20,407 bases of DNA from an uncultured bacterium (GCA_905215595.1 CAJMQZ010000028.1:1-20407), one strand, 5' to 3'. Shown: positions 1-6,015, counted from the stretch's first letter. Numbers and translations are program-made. Notes: a model not told the origin generated them from the letters alone.

Positions 1-21
1 TTATGCCCTTCTAGGGCTTAC

Positions 22-750
22 TCAAGCCACCGGCTCAGCCGGTGGTTTTGACTTTTTGCCCTCCGGCAGCTTGAAATAGACGCGGTATTCGTCCGAGTAG
101 ATCTTACTGCCCATGCGGCTCACGCCGCCGTACAGGTGGGTGCGCATCAGCGGCTCGATGGCGTCCAGATCCTTCTCCCGCAGAATGCGCAGCATCTCGG
201 CGTGTTCACTGACAACGCTGGACACGTTGCGCGCACCCACGATGTCCAGACGGATAAAGCGGGAATAGTCTGCCTGCGGGCGGGTCATCTGTTCCCAAAG
301 GTACTCCTTGCTGGTTTTGCGGAACCAGTACTCGTGCATGGCGAGGTCGCAGCTGAGAAAGTGGTTGAAATCAAAGTTTTCCGGGGCGCTGCGCCCCGCG
401 GCGGCTTCCAGCAGCATATTATAAAGGTGTTCTACCGCAAGGATCTCCATGGGCGAGCAGCTCTGCACAAAATCCCGGAATACCATGCCCTCCACCGCAA
501 CACGCTGGAAGATGAGCTGATCTACCACGCCAATATCAATGGCGGTAACGATGGTGCCCTTGCAGGGGATGATTTGCACAAAGCGGTTCTGTTCCAGCCG
601 CTGCAAAACGCTGCGAATGGGGGTGCGGGAAACACCGAACCGCTTGCACAGCTGATTTTCGCTCAACGCTTCCCCGGGCAGGATCTTCAACGCGCAGATC
701 TCGTCCTCGAGAATATGATAGAGCTCATCCGTGTGCTGTAATGTAGCCAT
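22..750 (-). CDS. GntR-family transcriptional regulator, FadR/FCD subfamily
   Basis: This 242-aa protein is a predicted DNA-binding repressor that senses a small organic acid or sugar acid; the ligand cannot be told from sequence. A winged helix-turn-helix covers about residues 8-75, with the typical run ENQLCKRFGVSRTPIRSVLQ (31-50). An all-helical FCD ligand domain covers about 80-220. It has D135 and H139, and further histidines near 184 and 206, the positions where FCD domains bind a metal. The ATG at 750 is preceded by GGAGAA 5 nt upstream, and the length is normal for the family. The gene stands alone on the minus strand behind a near-consensus promoter. A palindrome of the kind bound by this family lies further upstream, which suggests autoregulation or control of the divergent RNA/acetyltransferase region. 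The last codons (P-A-E-P-V) are encoded by a perfect palindrome that also forms a plus-strand terminator hairpin. Family assignment is firm; the regulated pathway is unknown. Confidence 0.93.
   Translation of the reverse strand: MATLQHTDELYHILEDEICALKILPGEALSENQLCKRFGVSRTPIRSVLQRLEQNRFVQIIPCKGTIVTAIDIGVVDQLIFQRVAVEGMVFRDFVQSCSPMEILAVEHLYNMLLEAAAGRSAPENFDFNHFLSCDLAMHEYWFRKTSKEYLWEQMTRPQADYSRFIRLDIVGARNVSSVVSEHAEMLRILREKDLDAIEPLMRTHLYGGVSRMGSKIYSDEYRVYFKLPEGKKSKPPAEPVA
27..49 (+). terminator. Hairpin terminator inside the 3' end of the GntR gene
   Basis: CCACCGGCT and AGCCGGTGG pair perfectly (9 bp) around a single C, and TTTT plus a second T-rich stretch follow on the plus strand. It therefore probably terminates a plus-strand gene lying left of the window. 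On the minus strand the same bases are codons of the GntR gene and no T run follows. Confidence 0.6.
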
Positions 751-789
751 AGTCGTTCTCCATTTATCCGGTAAATTAAGCTTATTATC

Positions 790-818
790 ATTGTACCGTT
801 ACAGCAACTGAATGTCAA
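790..818 (-). promoter_or_regulatory. Sigma-A promoter of the GntR gene
   Basis: Read on the minus strand, TTGACA (813-818), a 17-nt spacer and TACAAT (790-795) are nearly perfect consensus. They point to the GntR start codon with a leader of about 35 nt. Confidence 0.88.
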
Positions 819-843
819 TGCTGGAATGGAACTTAATTTGAAC

Positions 844-857
844 ACTTGTATACAAGT
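844..857. promoter_or_regulatory. 14-bp palindrome, probable GntR/FadR-type operator
   Basis: ACTTGTATACAAGT is a perfect palindrome with the TTGT..ACAA half-sites expected for FadR-subfamily GntR proteins (the TNGT-N-ACNA pattern). It lies about 26 bp upstream of the -35 box of the GntR promoter. That position fits upstream repression, looping or activation rather than direct blocking of RNA polymerase. Two more short palindromes follow, GCGCGCTCGCGC at 860-871 and GGAACTGTTCC at 874-884, with no assigned role. Confidence 0.6.
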
Positions 858-999
858 ATGCGCGCTCGCGCACGGAACTGTTCCTGAAACTGGAAAACGG
901 ATATACCACTTTGCAATGCGGGAAAAGTGCTGATGAAATGCCGCAATCAAGTGACTGTTGTACCAAATGCACAAAGAAAACAGGAAATAACTATCAAAT

Positions 1000-1008
1000 T
1001 GCTATAAT
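1000..1008 (+). promoter_or_regulatory. Extended -10 promoter of a short transcript
   Basis: TGCTATAAT is a perfect extended -10 element (TGN plus TATAAT) on the plus strand. No good -35 box is seen 17 nt upstream, as is common for extended -10 promoters. Transcription would start near 1015. Confidence 0.55.
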
Positions 1009-1014
1009 TGCAAG

Positions 1015-1148
1015 GCGCTGTGCTTGTTTCGCGGTAACGCTGCGAGATGATATGCTGTATACAGGATTTTACTAAAAAAGCTGAAAGGGCACACACCCCG
1101 CAGATACCGGCTCGTCCCCGGCAAATACAATAGGGTGTTTGCCTTTTT
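1015..1148 (+). ncRNA. Candidate small RNA or structured leader, about 130 nt
   Basis: A plus-strand transcript of about 130 nt is delimited by the extended -10 promoter ending at 1008 and a Rho-independent terminator ending at 1148. It contains no convincing reading frame with a ribosome binding site. A second, separate promoter for the acetyltransferase gene begins only 11 nt after the terminator, so the short unit seems independent. Alternatively, it is an attenuated leader whose read-through adds to expression of the acetyltransferase. I do not recognise a known RNA family. Inference from flanking signals only. Confidence 0.4.
1088..1148 (+). terminator. Rho-independent terminator with two possible pairings
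   Basis: The 3' arm GGGTGTTTGCC (1133-1143), followed by TTTTT, can pair in two ways. One partner is the nearby GGCAAATAC (1120-1128, one G-T pair); the other is the more distant GGCACACACCC (1088-1098, 10 of 11 pairs). Both put the same T run at the end of the stem. Confidence 0.6.
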
Positions 1149-1158
1149 GCGTGCGTGC

Positions 1159-1187
1159 TTGCTTTGCTGCACAAAAGGCGGTAAACT
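1159..1187 (+). promoter_or_regulatory. Promoter of the acetyltransferase gene
   Basis: TTGCTT (1159-1164), a 17-nt spacer and TAAACT (1182-1187) lie 35 nt before the start codon at 1223. The layout is nearly the same as the promoter at 3747-3775 in this window. Confidence 0.6.
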
Positions 1188-1222
1188 GGGTACAGACAAA
1201 ATGCCCGAAAAGGAGAAACGAC

Positions 1223-2020
1223 ATGGCATATACAAAGGCTGACCTCAAGCACGACCTTGCCGCGATGGGGCTGACAGGCAACGAGACCATCCTGATCCAT
1301 TCCTCCATGAAGTCCATCGGCGCGGTGGAGGGCGGCGCAGACACGGTTCTGGACGCATGGATGGAGTTTTTTACGGAGGGCTTGCTGCTGCTGCCCACCC
1401 ACACATGGCGGTTCATCAACGAGGAAAACCGGGTGTTCGATGTGCGCCGCAGCCCGTGCTGCGTGGGCATTCTGCCGGAGCTGTTCCGGCAGCGCCCCGG
1501 CGTGGTGCGCTCGCTGCACCCCACCCACAGCATGGCGGCTTACGGCAAGGGCGCGGCTGCGTATCTGCAAGGAGAGCTGGACGCCAACACCCCCTGCACT
1601 CCCGGCGGCTGCTACGACCGGCTGCGGGCAGCCCACGGCAAAGTGCTGCTGCTGGGGGTCACCCACGCCCGCAACACCTTTATCCATAGCGTGGAGGAAG
1701 TACTGAACGTGCCGAACCGCCTGACCGACAAGCCCATGCAGATGACCGTGGTGGACGAAGCCGGGGCGCAGCACACCGTCTATATGCGCCGCCACTACAA
1801 CGCGCAGCAGCCGCATATCTCGGAGGATTTCGTCAAGCTGGAACAGGCGTATCTGGACTGCGGCGCAGCCCGGAACACGAAATTTGGCGATGCAAGCTGC
1901 ATTTTGTGCGACGCCGAGGGGCTTTTCCAGGTCACCCGCCATGTTCTTGCCCCGAACCCCGAAGCCTTTGTCACCGAGCCGGTCATCCCGCCGGAGCGCT
2001 GGCAGGAGATAATTTTATAA
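1223..2020 (+). CDS. AAC(3)-family N-acetyltransferase (YokD-like)
   Basis: This 265-aa protein belongs to the antibiotic N-acetyltransferase family, whose members transfer acetyl from acetyl-CoA to the 3-amino group of aminoglycosides; many chromosomal members have other or unknown substrates. Family marks are an N-terminal H26-S-S-M, a hydrophobic LLLLPTHTW segment, HPTHSMAAYG near residue 99, TPCTPGGCYDRL near 130, LLLGV and IHSVEE near 152. In resistance enzymes the corresponding histidine and glutamate lie at the active site. I start at ATG 1223 because AGGAG sits 7 nt upstream; the 28-codon in-frame extension to 1139 overlaps the promoter and terminator. It is monocistronic, with its own promoter and a hairpin terminator right after the stop. 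A neighbouring AraC regulator is convergent. The fold is clear; whether it gives aminoglycoside resistance cannot be decided here. Confidence 0.88.
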   Translation: MAYTKADLKHDLAAMGLTGNETILIHSSMKSIGAVEGGADTVLDAWMEFFTEGLLLLPTHTWRFINEENRVFDVRRSPCCVGILPELFRQRPGVVRSLHPTHSMAAYGKGAAAYLQGELDANTPCTPGGCYDRLRAAHGKVLLLGVTHARNTFIHSVEEVLNVPNRLTDKPMQMTVVDEAGAQHTVYMRRHYNAQQPHISEDFVKLEQAYLDCGAARNTKFGDASCILCDAEGLFQVTRHVLAPNPEAFVTEPVIPPERWQEIIL

Positions 2021-2023
2021 TGC

Positions 2024-2180
2024 AATGCCGGGCAGCAAATAGAAAACCCTCTCAGTCATCGCTGTGCGATGCCAGCTCCCCCGAAGGGGGAGCTTTTTAG
2101 CATCTGAAAGTTTGTAGCAATGAAGCTCCCCCCTCGGGGGAGCTGGCGCGTTAGCGCCTGAGAGGGTTCTGCCCGGCATT
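2024..2180. repeat. Head-to-head inverted pair of hairpin repeats (MITE-like or REP-like)
   Basis: The stretch between two convergent genes is one large inverted repeat. Outer arms are AATGCCGGGCAG (2024-2035) and CTGCCCGGCATT (2169-2180). Inner arms are AACCCTCTCAG (2045-2055) and CTGAGAGGGTT (2158-2168). Each half, read inward, has the same order: AACCCTCTCAG, a short variable hairpin, and a conserved hairpin AGCTCCCCC-3 nt-GGGGGAGCT (2074-2094 and 2124-2144). The variable hairpin is CATCGC/GCGATG in the left copy and GGCGC/GCGCC in the right copy, so the sequence differs but the pairing is kept. No reading frame is present. From memory, similar elements are dispersed in Faecalibacterium-like genomes; this is unverified. 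Confidence 0.85.
2074..2098 (+). terminator. Terminator of the acetyltransferase gene, inside the repeat
   Basis: AGCTCCCCC pairs with GGGGGAGCT around GAA and is followed by TTTT on the plus strand, 53 nt after the acetyltransferase stop. The mirror copy at 2124-2144 has no T run in either direction, so termination of the convergent AraC gene is less clear. Confidence 0.65.
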
Positions 2181-2192
2181 TTTATCTTTTAT

Positions 2193-3125
2193 TCAGCAGA
2201 AGCGGATACGGTACTCCCGGGGGGTGCAGTGCTTGATCTCCCGGAAGGTCTTGATAAAGTAGCTGGCGTCCGAAAAGCCGCATTCCAGCCCCACCTCGCC
2301 GGTCTTGAGCCGGGTGGAGCGCAGCAGCTCGGCGGCTTTTTCCACCCGGAACTGCTTGACGTACTGGATGGGTGTGATGCCCAGAAACTGCCGGAAGCTG
2401 CGCAGACAGGCGCTTTCGCTCAGGGCGACGCACCCGGCCAGTTTTTCCACGGTCAGCTCCTCGGCGTAGTGCTCCTCTACATAGCGGAGCATCTGCTTCA
2501 TCCGCTCCGAGGCGATCTGCTCCTGCTCCGATACCTTTACTTTGCCGCTGACGCATTGGGTGATGAGCAGCCGCAGGGCGGCAGTAAGGTGGTAGCGCAC
2601 CCGGTTCTCGTAGTCAAAGGGCTCGTCCGCCACGCCCTTCCACGCCTCCCGCAGGCAGAGCAGCACCTGCCGCTGCCATGGCACGGCCTCGTCCAGCAAA
2701 AAGAAGGGCGGTGTGCCGGGCTGCAAGAGCGGGCGGATGAGTTTTTGCCAGAATACGGTGTCCATGCCGCCGATAAGCCGGGGCTGGAACACGCCGGAGT
2801 GCAGCAGCGCCCTGCCCTCGGCAGGCTCTACCGCGTGCAGCGCCCCGGAGTTGATGAACACCCCCTGCCCGGTCTGCAAAGTCAGCCGGGTCTTGTTCAC
2901 ATCCACATGAATGGGCCCCAACGCCGCCAGAATGAACTCAAATTCCTCGTGCCAGTGCCACGCCACCGAGTAGCAGGAAAGATCCTCGGCATAGCAGGCG
3001 ATAGGGAACAGCGGGCTGCCGTGCTGGGTCTGCTCCCGCCCGGCGGCATCGGCTACCACGGCAGTAGCGCTGGACAGCCCCACCCGGCCGTTGGTATAAG
3101 AGGCACAGCTTGTCTGATATGCCAT
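2193..3125 (-). CDS. AraC-family transcriptional regulator with cupin sensor domain
   Basis: This 310-aa protein has an N-terminal cupin-like sensor with WHWHEEFEF and GALHAVEPAEG, typical of AraC-type sugar or metabolite pockets. The C-terminal domain of about 100 residues carries two helix-turn-helices: LTVEKLAGCVALSESACLRS, then GFSDASYFIKTFREIKHCTP ending in REYRIRF. The family usually activates carbohydrate or stress genes, but no such target is adjacent. I start at ATG 3125 with AAAGGA 10 nt upstream. TTG 3134 and GTG 3131 are in frame but sit too close to the ribosome binding site. The gene is convergent with the acetyltransferase and divergent from the small HPr-like gene. It has a good minus-strand promoter with an inverted repeat over the predicted transcription start, which suggests autoregulation. 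Family certain, target unknown. Confidence 0.93.
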   Translation of the reverse strand: MAYQTSCASYTNGRVGLSSATAVVADAAGREQTQHGSPLFPIACYAEDLSCYSVAWHWHEEFEFILAALGPIHVDVNKTRLTLQTGQGVFINSGALHAVEPAEGRALLHSGVFQPRLIGGMDTVFWQKLIRPLLQPGTPPFFLLDEAVPWQRQVLLCLREAWKGVADEPFDYENRVRYHLTAALRLLITQCVSGKVKVSEQEQIASERMKQMLRYVEEHYAEELTVEKLAGCVALSESACLRSFRQFLGITPIQYVKQFRVEKAAELLRSTRLKTGEVGLECGFSDASYFIKTFREIKHCTPREYRIRFC

Positions 3126-3241
3126 ATTCACCAATTCCTTTCCGCAATACTTTGAATGTTTTTTATCAATGCCGGTTTTGTTGCATATACTATGCGGTTC
3201 TGTTCTATAATTTGCGATTGTTTTGTGGTATTATCCTATCA

Positions 3242-3255
3242 GAGCTTCCAAGCTC
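3242..3255. promoter_or_regulatory. Inverted repeat over the AraC transcription start (possible operator)
   Basis: GAGCTT-CC-AAGCTC is a perfect inverted repeat lying just downstream of the -10 box of the minus-strand AraC promoter, where transcription should start near 3249. A direct repeat of GCAAGC (3281-3286 and 3290-3295) overlaps the -35 box. Either could be a regulator site; this is inferred from position. Confidence 0.4.
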
Positions 3256-3284
3256 AGTATAGCACCGGCACAGCGGGAACGCAA
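3256..3284 (-). promoter_or_regulatory. Promoter of the AraC-family gene
   Basis: On the minus strand TTGCGT (3279-3284), a 17-nt spacer and TATACT (3256-3261) are present. The TGC before the -10 box makes it an extended -10. The leader to the ATG at 3125 would be about 125 nt. Confidence 0.7.
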
Positions 3285-3296
3285 GCTGTGCAAGCG

Positions 3297-3325
3297 TTTC
3301 CACTGCCGGGCAAAACCGCTATTCT
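3297..3325 (+). promoter_or_regulatory. Possible promoter of the HPr-like gene
   Basis: TTTCCA (3297-3302), 17 nt and TATTCT (3320-3325) match consensus at 4 of 6 positions each. A TATAAT at 3206-3211 with TTGCAT 19 nt before it is an alternative with a longer leader. Confidence 0.35.
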
Positions 3326-3394
3326 CCCGCCGCCTGTCCAAAGAGGACCGGACGGCAAGTGTAACATAAACCAGTTTATCAAGGAGGTATTCCT

Positions 3395-3649
3395 ATGCTT
3401 CGGATCGAGTATTTTGATAAGGAACGTTTCATGCGCCAGCTTTCTGCCAGCCACGGCAGCGTGCTGCTGCATCTGGACAACGGCAAGACCTGCGACCTGA
3501 AAAAGGACGCTACCGCATGCTCCATGCTGCAGATGATGGACACTGCCCCCAAGAAGGGCTTTGACCTCACCGTGACCGACCCCGCCGACGTGACCGGCTT
3601 CCTGCGCTATATGCTGGAGGCAGGCCGCACCGAGCGCGTGGCCGGCTGA
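3395..3649 (+). CDS. Small HPr-like protein without the phosphorylatable residues
   Basis: This 84-aa protein starts at an ATG 7 nt after a perfect AAGGAGG. By eye the part from residue 17 on follows the HPr fold pattern of the sugar phosphotransferase system: a beta strand VLLHLDNGKTCDLKK (23-37), an amphipathic helix around DATACSMLQMM, a strand FDLTVTDPA, and a final helix VTGFLRYMLEAG. The N-terminus is too short, and the HPr active-site loop (His15-Ala-Arg-Pro) is missing. The position of the regulatory Ser46 appears to be Lys37. If the similarity is real, it cannot relay phosphate and might bind a partner, as Bacillus Crh does. The gene is a single unit with its own terminator and lies divergent from an AraC regulator. 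The reading frame is secure; the HPr relation is a remote, by-eye inference. Confidence 0.8.
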   Translation: MLRIEYFDKERFMRQLSASHGSVLLHLDNGKTCDLKKDATACSMLQMMDTAPKKGFDLTVTDPADVTGFLRYMLEAGRTERVAG

Positions 3650-3694
3650 CCATTGATATTCTCTTAATTCTATAAGTGTCACAGCAATGCAAAA

Positions 3695-3736
3695 CGCCCG
3701 CTCCGGTCATGCCGGGGCGGGCGCTTTGCTCATTTT
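3695..3736 (+). terminator. Terminator of the HPr-like gene
   Basis: CGCCCGCTCCGG (3695-3706) pairs with CCGGGGCGGGCG (3712-3723) over 12 bp with one G-T pair and a 5-nt loop. CTTTGCTCATTTT follows. Confidence 0.8.
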
Positions 3737-3746
3737 ACCGGAAGGC

Positions 3747-3775
3747 TTGCGTGGGCGGGCAGTCTGTGGTAAGCT
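3747..3775 (+). promoter_or_regulatory. Promoter of the 212-aa gene
   Basis: TTGCGT (3747-3752), 17 nt and TAAGCT (3770-3775) lie 33 nt upstream of the start codon, just after the preceding terminator. Confidence 0.6.
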
Positions 3776-3808
3776 GAAAGCAGAAAAAACAAGATGGAGG
3801 GAACGACT

Positions 3809-4447
3809 ATGAACCTGAAGGAAGCATTCCGCTACCAGAACAAGCTCCAGTCCCTGCTGGACGAGGCGCAGGGCATTCTGGATTGCGATGCCAACGTGAC
3901 CAAGGTGGCCAACACCTATCTGCGCCATAAGGTGATGCCCGAGGCTGAGGACGAGACCGTTATGGACGTGGCACAGACCGAATATGCAGAGCAGATCACC
4001 GACGTTGCCCGGTTCATGCTCTATCTGCTGGAGGAGAAGAGCCGCCTGTTTGCCGCCATCCGCAAGGCAAAGGATGCGCTGGACATGGATATGGACAGCG
4101 AGGTCAGCCTGAATGCCGCGCGGCAGAGCATTGCCCGCACCTTCAAACGGATGAACGACCTGCGCAGTTCTGAGCAGCTGCTCTCCGGCGGGGGCACAGG
4201 CTACCGCTTCAACGCCGAGGGCAACCAGATCTCCTACTGCTGCGATGTGAAGCGGGTGACCACCATCAACTACGACCGCAAGGTCATCCATGCGGCGCTG
4301 AGCAAACTGAACCGGCAGGCAGACGAAACCTCCAACCGGCTGGACCTCTGCCTTGTGACCTCCAAGGTGGACTACACTGTCCCCTTTGATGTGAACGCCA
4401 GCTTTGCCGAGGCATTTGAGATCTATCTGGAAAACGCCAAAAACTAA
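3809..4447 (+). CDS. Conserved-looking protein of unknown function, helical N-terminus
   Basis: This 212-aa soluble protein has no signal peptide or membrane segment. I do not recognise its function. The first two thirds look helical and rich in charged residues, with possible coiled coils (KLQSLLDEAQGIL, EKSRLFAAIRKAKDALD, RTFKRMNDLRSSEQLL). A compact motif GGGTGYRFNAEGNQISYCC follows near residues 130-150, then a short beta-rich stretch and a last helix AEAFEIYLENAKN. The ATG at 3809 has GGAGGG 7 nt upstream; the in-frame ATG at 3794 lies ahead of that site and is unlikely. It has its own promoter. No clear T-tailed terminator follows, and the next 400 nt hold no gene. I have a vague memory of similar proteins in Clostridia, sometimes near mobile DNA, but cannot support a role. 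Confidence 0.85.
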   Translation: MNLKEAFRYQNKLQSLLDEAQGILDCDANVTKVANTYLRHKVMPEAEDETVMDVAQTEYAEQITDVARFMLYLLEEKSRLFAAIRKAKDALDMDMDSEVSLNAARQSIARTFKRMNDLRSSEQLLSGGGTGYRFNAEGNQISYCCDVKRVTTINYDRKVIHAALSKLNRQADETSNRLDLCLVTSKVDYTVPFDVNASFAEAFEIYLENAKN

Positions 4448-4864
4448 ATAAACGTTCCACCGGCTATTTTGGGTGCGGCAAGCGCCGGGCGCACGGCTGC
4501 CGGTTCAGGTGCAGATGAACTATAACGCTGCACATTTCCGCAAGGAAGTTTTGGTACGGCTCACCTTACGAGCCAGCTATTATGAAAAAATCTTGCGTTC
4601 GGCTTTTCCGCCACCGCCAGACGCTTTTTCGCCGAAACCGTCCCTTGCTCCTTCCCGCATTCCTGCTTTTGCGCTTACGTCTCCATGGGCAGGCAGGCAA
4701 GCCACCCTTCATGAATTTGCCCCGCAGACTGCTGCGGGCACACACTTTCTGCGTGCCGGGTGGGCGCTCTGCGCCCCTTTGCACGCGGAGTAAAATGGCA
4801 GCCGCCCCTGCGCTTGCCGTATCCAAAATAGCCGGTGAAAAAACCAAAACCGGAGGAATGCTCT
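4448..4864. other. Gene-free, hairpin-rich interval (417 bp)
   Basis: No reading frame here has a ribosome binding site or recognisable product; the open frames across it have odd Arg/Pro-rich compositions. What it does hold is a set of short hairpins: GGCTC/GAGCC near 4559-4577, CCCGCAG-ACTG-CTGCGGG (4721-4738), GCAC/GTGC around 4739-4756 and GGGCGC-TCT-GCGCCC followed by CTTT (4762-4780). The last could be a weak plus-strand terminator. It may be a structured RNA or a decayed element; nothing more can be said from one copy. Confidence 0.5.
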
Positions 4865-5020
4865 ATGAAAAAATGCAATCTGTTTTATCTCAGCGGACTG
4901 TTGTTTTTTCTTGCTGCGGCGCTGAATTTTGTTACCGGCGAGGATCACTCCACGGCGGTGGTATGGCTCTGCCTTGGCTCCAGCTTTTTGTGTCTGGGGT
5001 ATTCGCAGCAGAAAAAATAA
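4865..5020 (+). CDS. Small membrane protein, 51 aa, two predicted transmembrane helices
   Basis: The ORF runs from ATG 4865, 8 nt after GGAGG, to TAA 5020. The peptide starts with a positive MKKCN, then two hydrophobic stretches (about LFYLSGLLFFLAAALNFV and VVWLCLGSSFLCLGY) separated by a short polar loop TGEDHST. It ends in a polar QQKK tail. This is a hairpin membrane protein with both ends probably in the cytoplasm. An ATG at 4835 is in frame but lies before the ribosome binding site. A strong terminator follows directly, supporting a real transcription unit. No family is recognised; it might serve as a small partner of a membrane complex. Confidence 0.65.
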   Translation: MKKCNLFYLSGLLFFLAAALNFVTGEDHSTAVVWLCLGSSFLCLGYSQQKK

Positions 5021-5029
5021 AGCATTCCT

Positions 5030-5073
5030 GCAGCCCCGGCGGTGGAAAAATCTGGCCGGGGCTGCAATTCTTT
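5030..5073 (+). terminator. Terminator after the 51-aa gene
   Basis: GCAGCCCCGGC (5030-5040) and GCCGGGGCTGC (5055-5065) pair perfectly over 11 bp with a 14-nt loop, followed by AATTCTTT. Confidence 0.8.
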
Positions 5074-5133
5074 GCGGGACTCGTTCGTATTCCAGACAGA
5101 ACGACCAAATTTCGACAAAGACGAGGTATGTGT

Positions 5134-5904
5134 ATGTCAACCAAACCAATCCATTCCACTGCTGCGACCCGCTTTGACCTGAGCGCAGCGGCGCTTCATA
5201 TCCTTGCTATGGCGCTGATGCTGATGGACCACCTGTGGGCGACGTTGCTGCCCGCGCAGGAATGGCTGACCTGTGCCGGGCGGGTGGCGTTTCCCATCTT
5301 TGCCTTTATGGCGGTAGAGGGCTATTTTCACACCCACGACCTGAAAAAATACACCCTGCGTCTGCTGCTGTTTGCCCTGCTTTCGGAAATCCCCTTCGAT
5401 TTGATGTACGGCGGTACATGGTTCTATCCGGTGCACCAGAACGTCATCTGGACGCTGCTTTTGGGCATTCTGGGCATCCACTTGATGGAAACGGTGCGCA
5501 AAAAGCAAAAAACAGGACTGTACCTGCTGGTATCCGCCCTTGTGGTGGTGGCAGGCGCGGTGCTGGGCACGCTGGGCATGGTGGACTACTACGGCGCAGG
5601 GGTGCTGACTGTGTTCATCTTCTACTTCTTCCATGGACGCAAGTGGTGGTGTCTGTTGGGGCAGCTGGCTGCGCTGTACTGGGTCAACGTGGAGCTGCTG
5701 GGCGGGCTTATGTACCCCATTCAGCTCTTCGGCATGGACTTTGAGCTTTGCCAGCAGGGGCTGGCGCTGCTGGCACTGGTGCCCATCTGGCTGTACCGCG
5801 GTCGGCAGGGCTATCACAGCAAGCCTTTCCAGTATGCCTGCTACGCCTTTTACCCCGTGCACATGCTGCTGTTGTTTCTGATGCTGAATTTCGTGAATCG
5901 GTAA
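5134..5904 (+). CDS. TraX-family integral membrane protein
   Basis: This 256-aa polytopic membrane protein resembles the TraX family (PF05857). The name comes from the F-plasmid protein that N-acetylates pilin, but chromosomal members in Firmicutes have no established role. It begins FDLSAAALHILAMALMLMDHLWATLLP, with the conserved LM.DH at the end of helix 1, then GRVAFPIFAFMAVEGYFHT, the most typical family segment. About seven more hydrophobic helices follow, ending in FYPVHMLLLFLMLNF. I choose ATG 5134 with GAGG 7 nt upstream. The open frame continues upstream to 4582 only as an Arg/Pro-rich shadow across the terminator and the 51-aa gene. No conjugation genes are nearby, so an acyl- or acetyltransferase role on an envelope component is more likely than transfer. 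An inverted repeat TCGTTC/GAACGA (5081-5104) lies upstream. Confidence 0.88.
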   Translation: MSTKPIHSTAATRFDLSAAALHILAMALMLMDHLWATLLPAQEWLTCAGRVAFPIFAFMAVEGYFHTHDLKKYTLRLLLFALLSEIPFDLMYGGTWFYPVHQNVIWTLLLGILGIHLMETVRKKQKTGLYLLVSALVVVAGAVLGTLGMVDYYGAGVLTVFIFYFFHGRKWWCLLGQLAALYWVNVELLGGLMYPIQLFGMDFELCQQGLALLALVPIWLYRGRQGYHSKPFQYACYAFYPVHMLLLFLMLNFVNR

Positions 5905-6015
5905 GGAAAAAGGAACGTTCCAAAGGCATTTTTATGCGTGGAGACGTAGAGGCAGATCACCGCTGAAATGGCCAAAGCGCATGCGGAAACTATTTCAATA
6001 TCCCATCGGTACAAG

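Noticed and set aside
874..884. GGAACTGTTCC as a LexA/SOS box
   Set aside because: The half-site spacing (1 nt) does not fit the Gram-positive SOS box, which has 4 nt between GAAC and GTTC.
687..974. Minus-strand 95-aa frame across the GntR promoter region
   Set aside because: It overlaps the GntR promoter, operator and start, and has no ribosome binding site.
2024..2180. CRISPR-like or attachment-site explanation of the repeat pair
   Set aside because: The copies are inverted rather than direct, only two are present, and no spacers or integrase gene are nearby.
4582..5133. N-terminal extension of the TraX-like protein to a 440-aa product
   Set aside because: The extension has an Arg/Pro-rich, non-family sequence, crosses a strong terminator and the 51-aa gene, and lacks a ribosome binding site; ATG 5134 has a good one.
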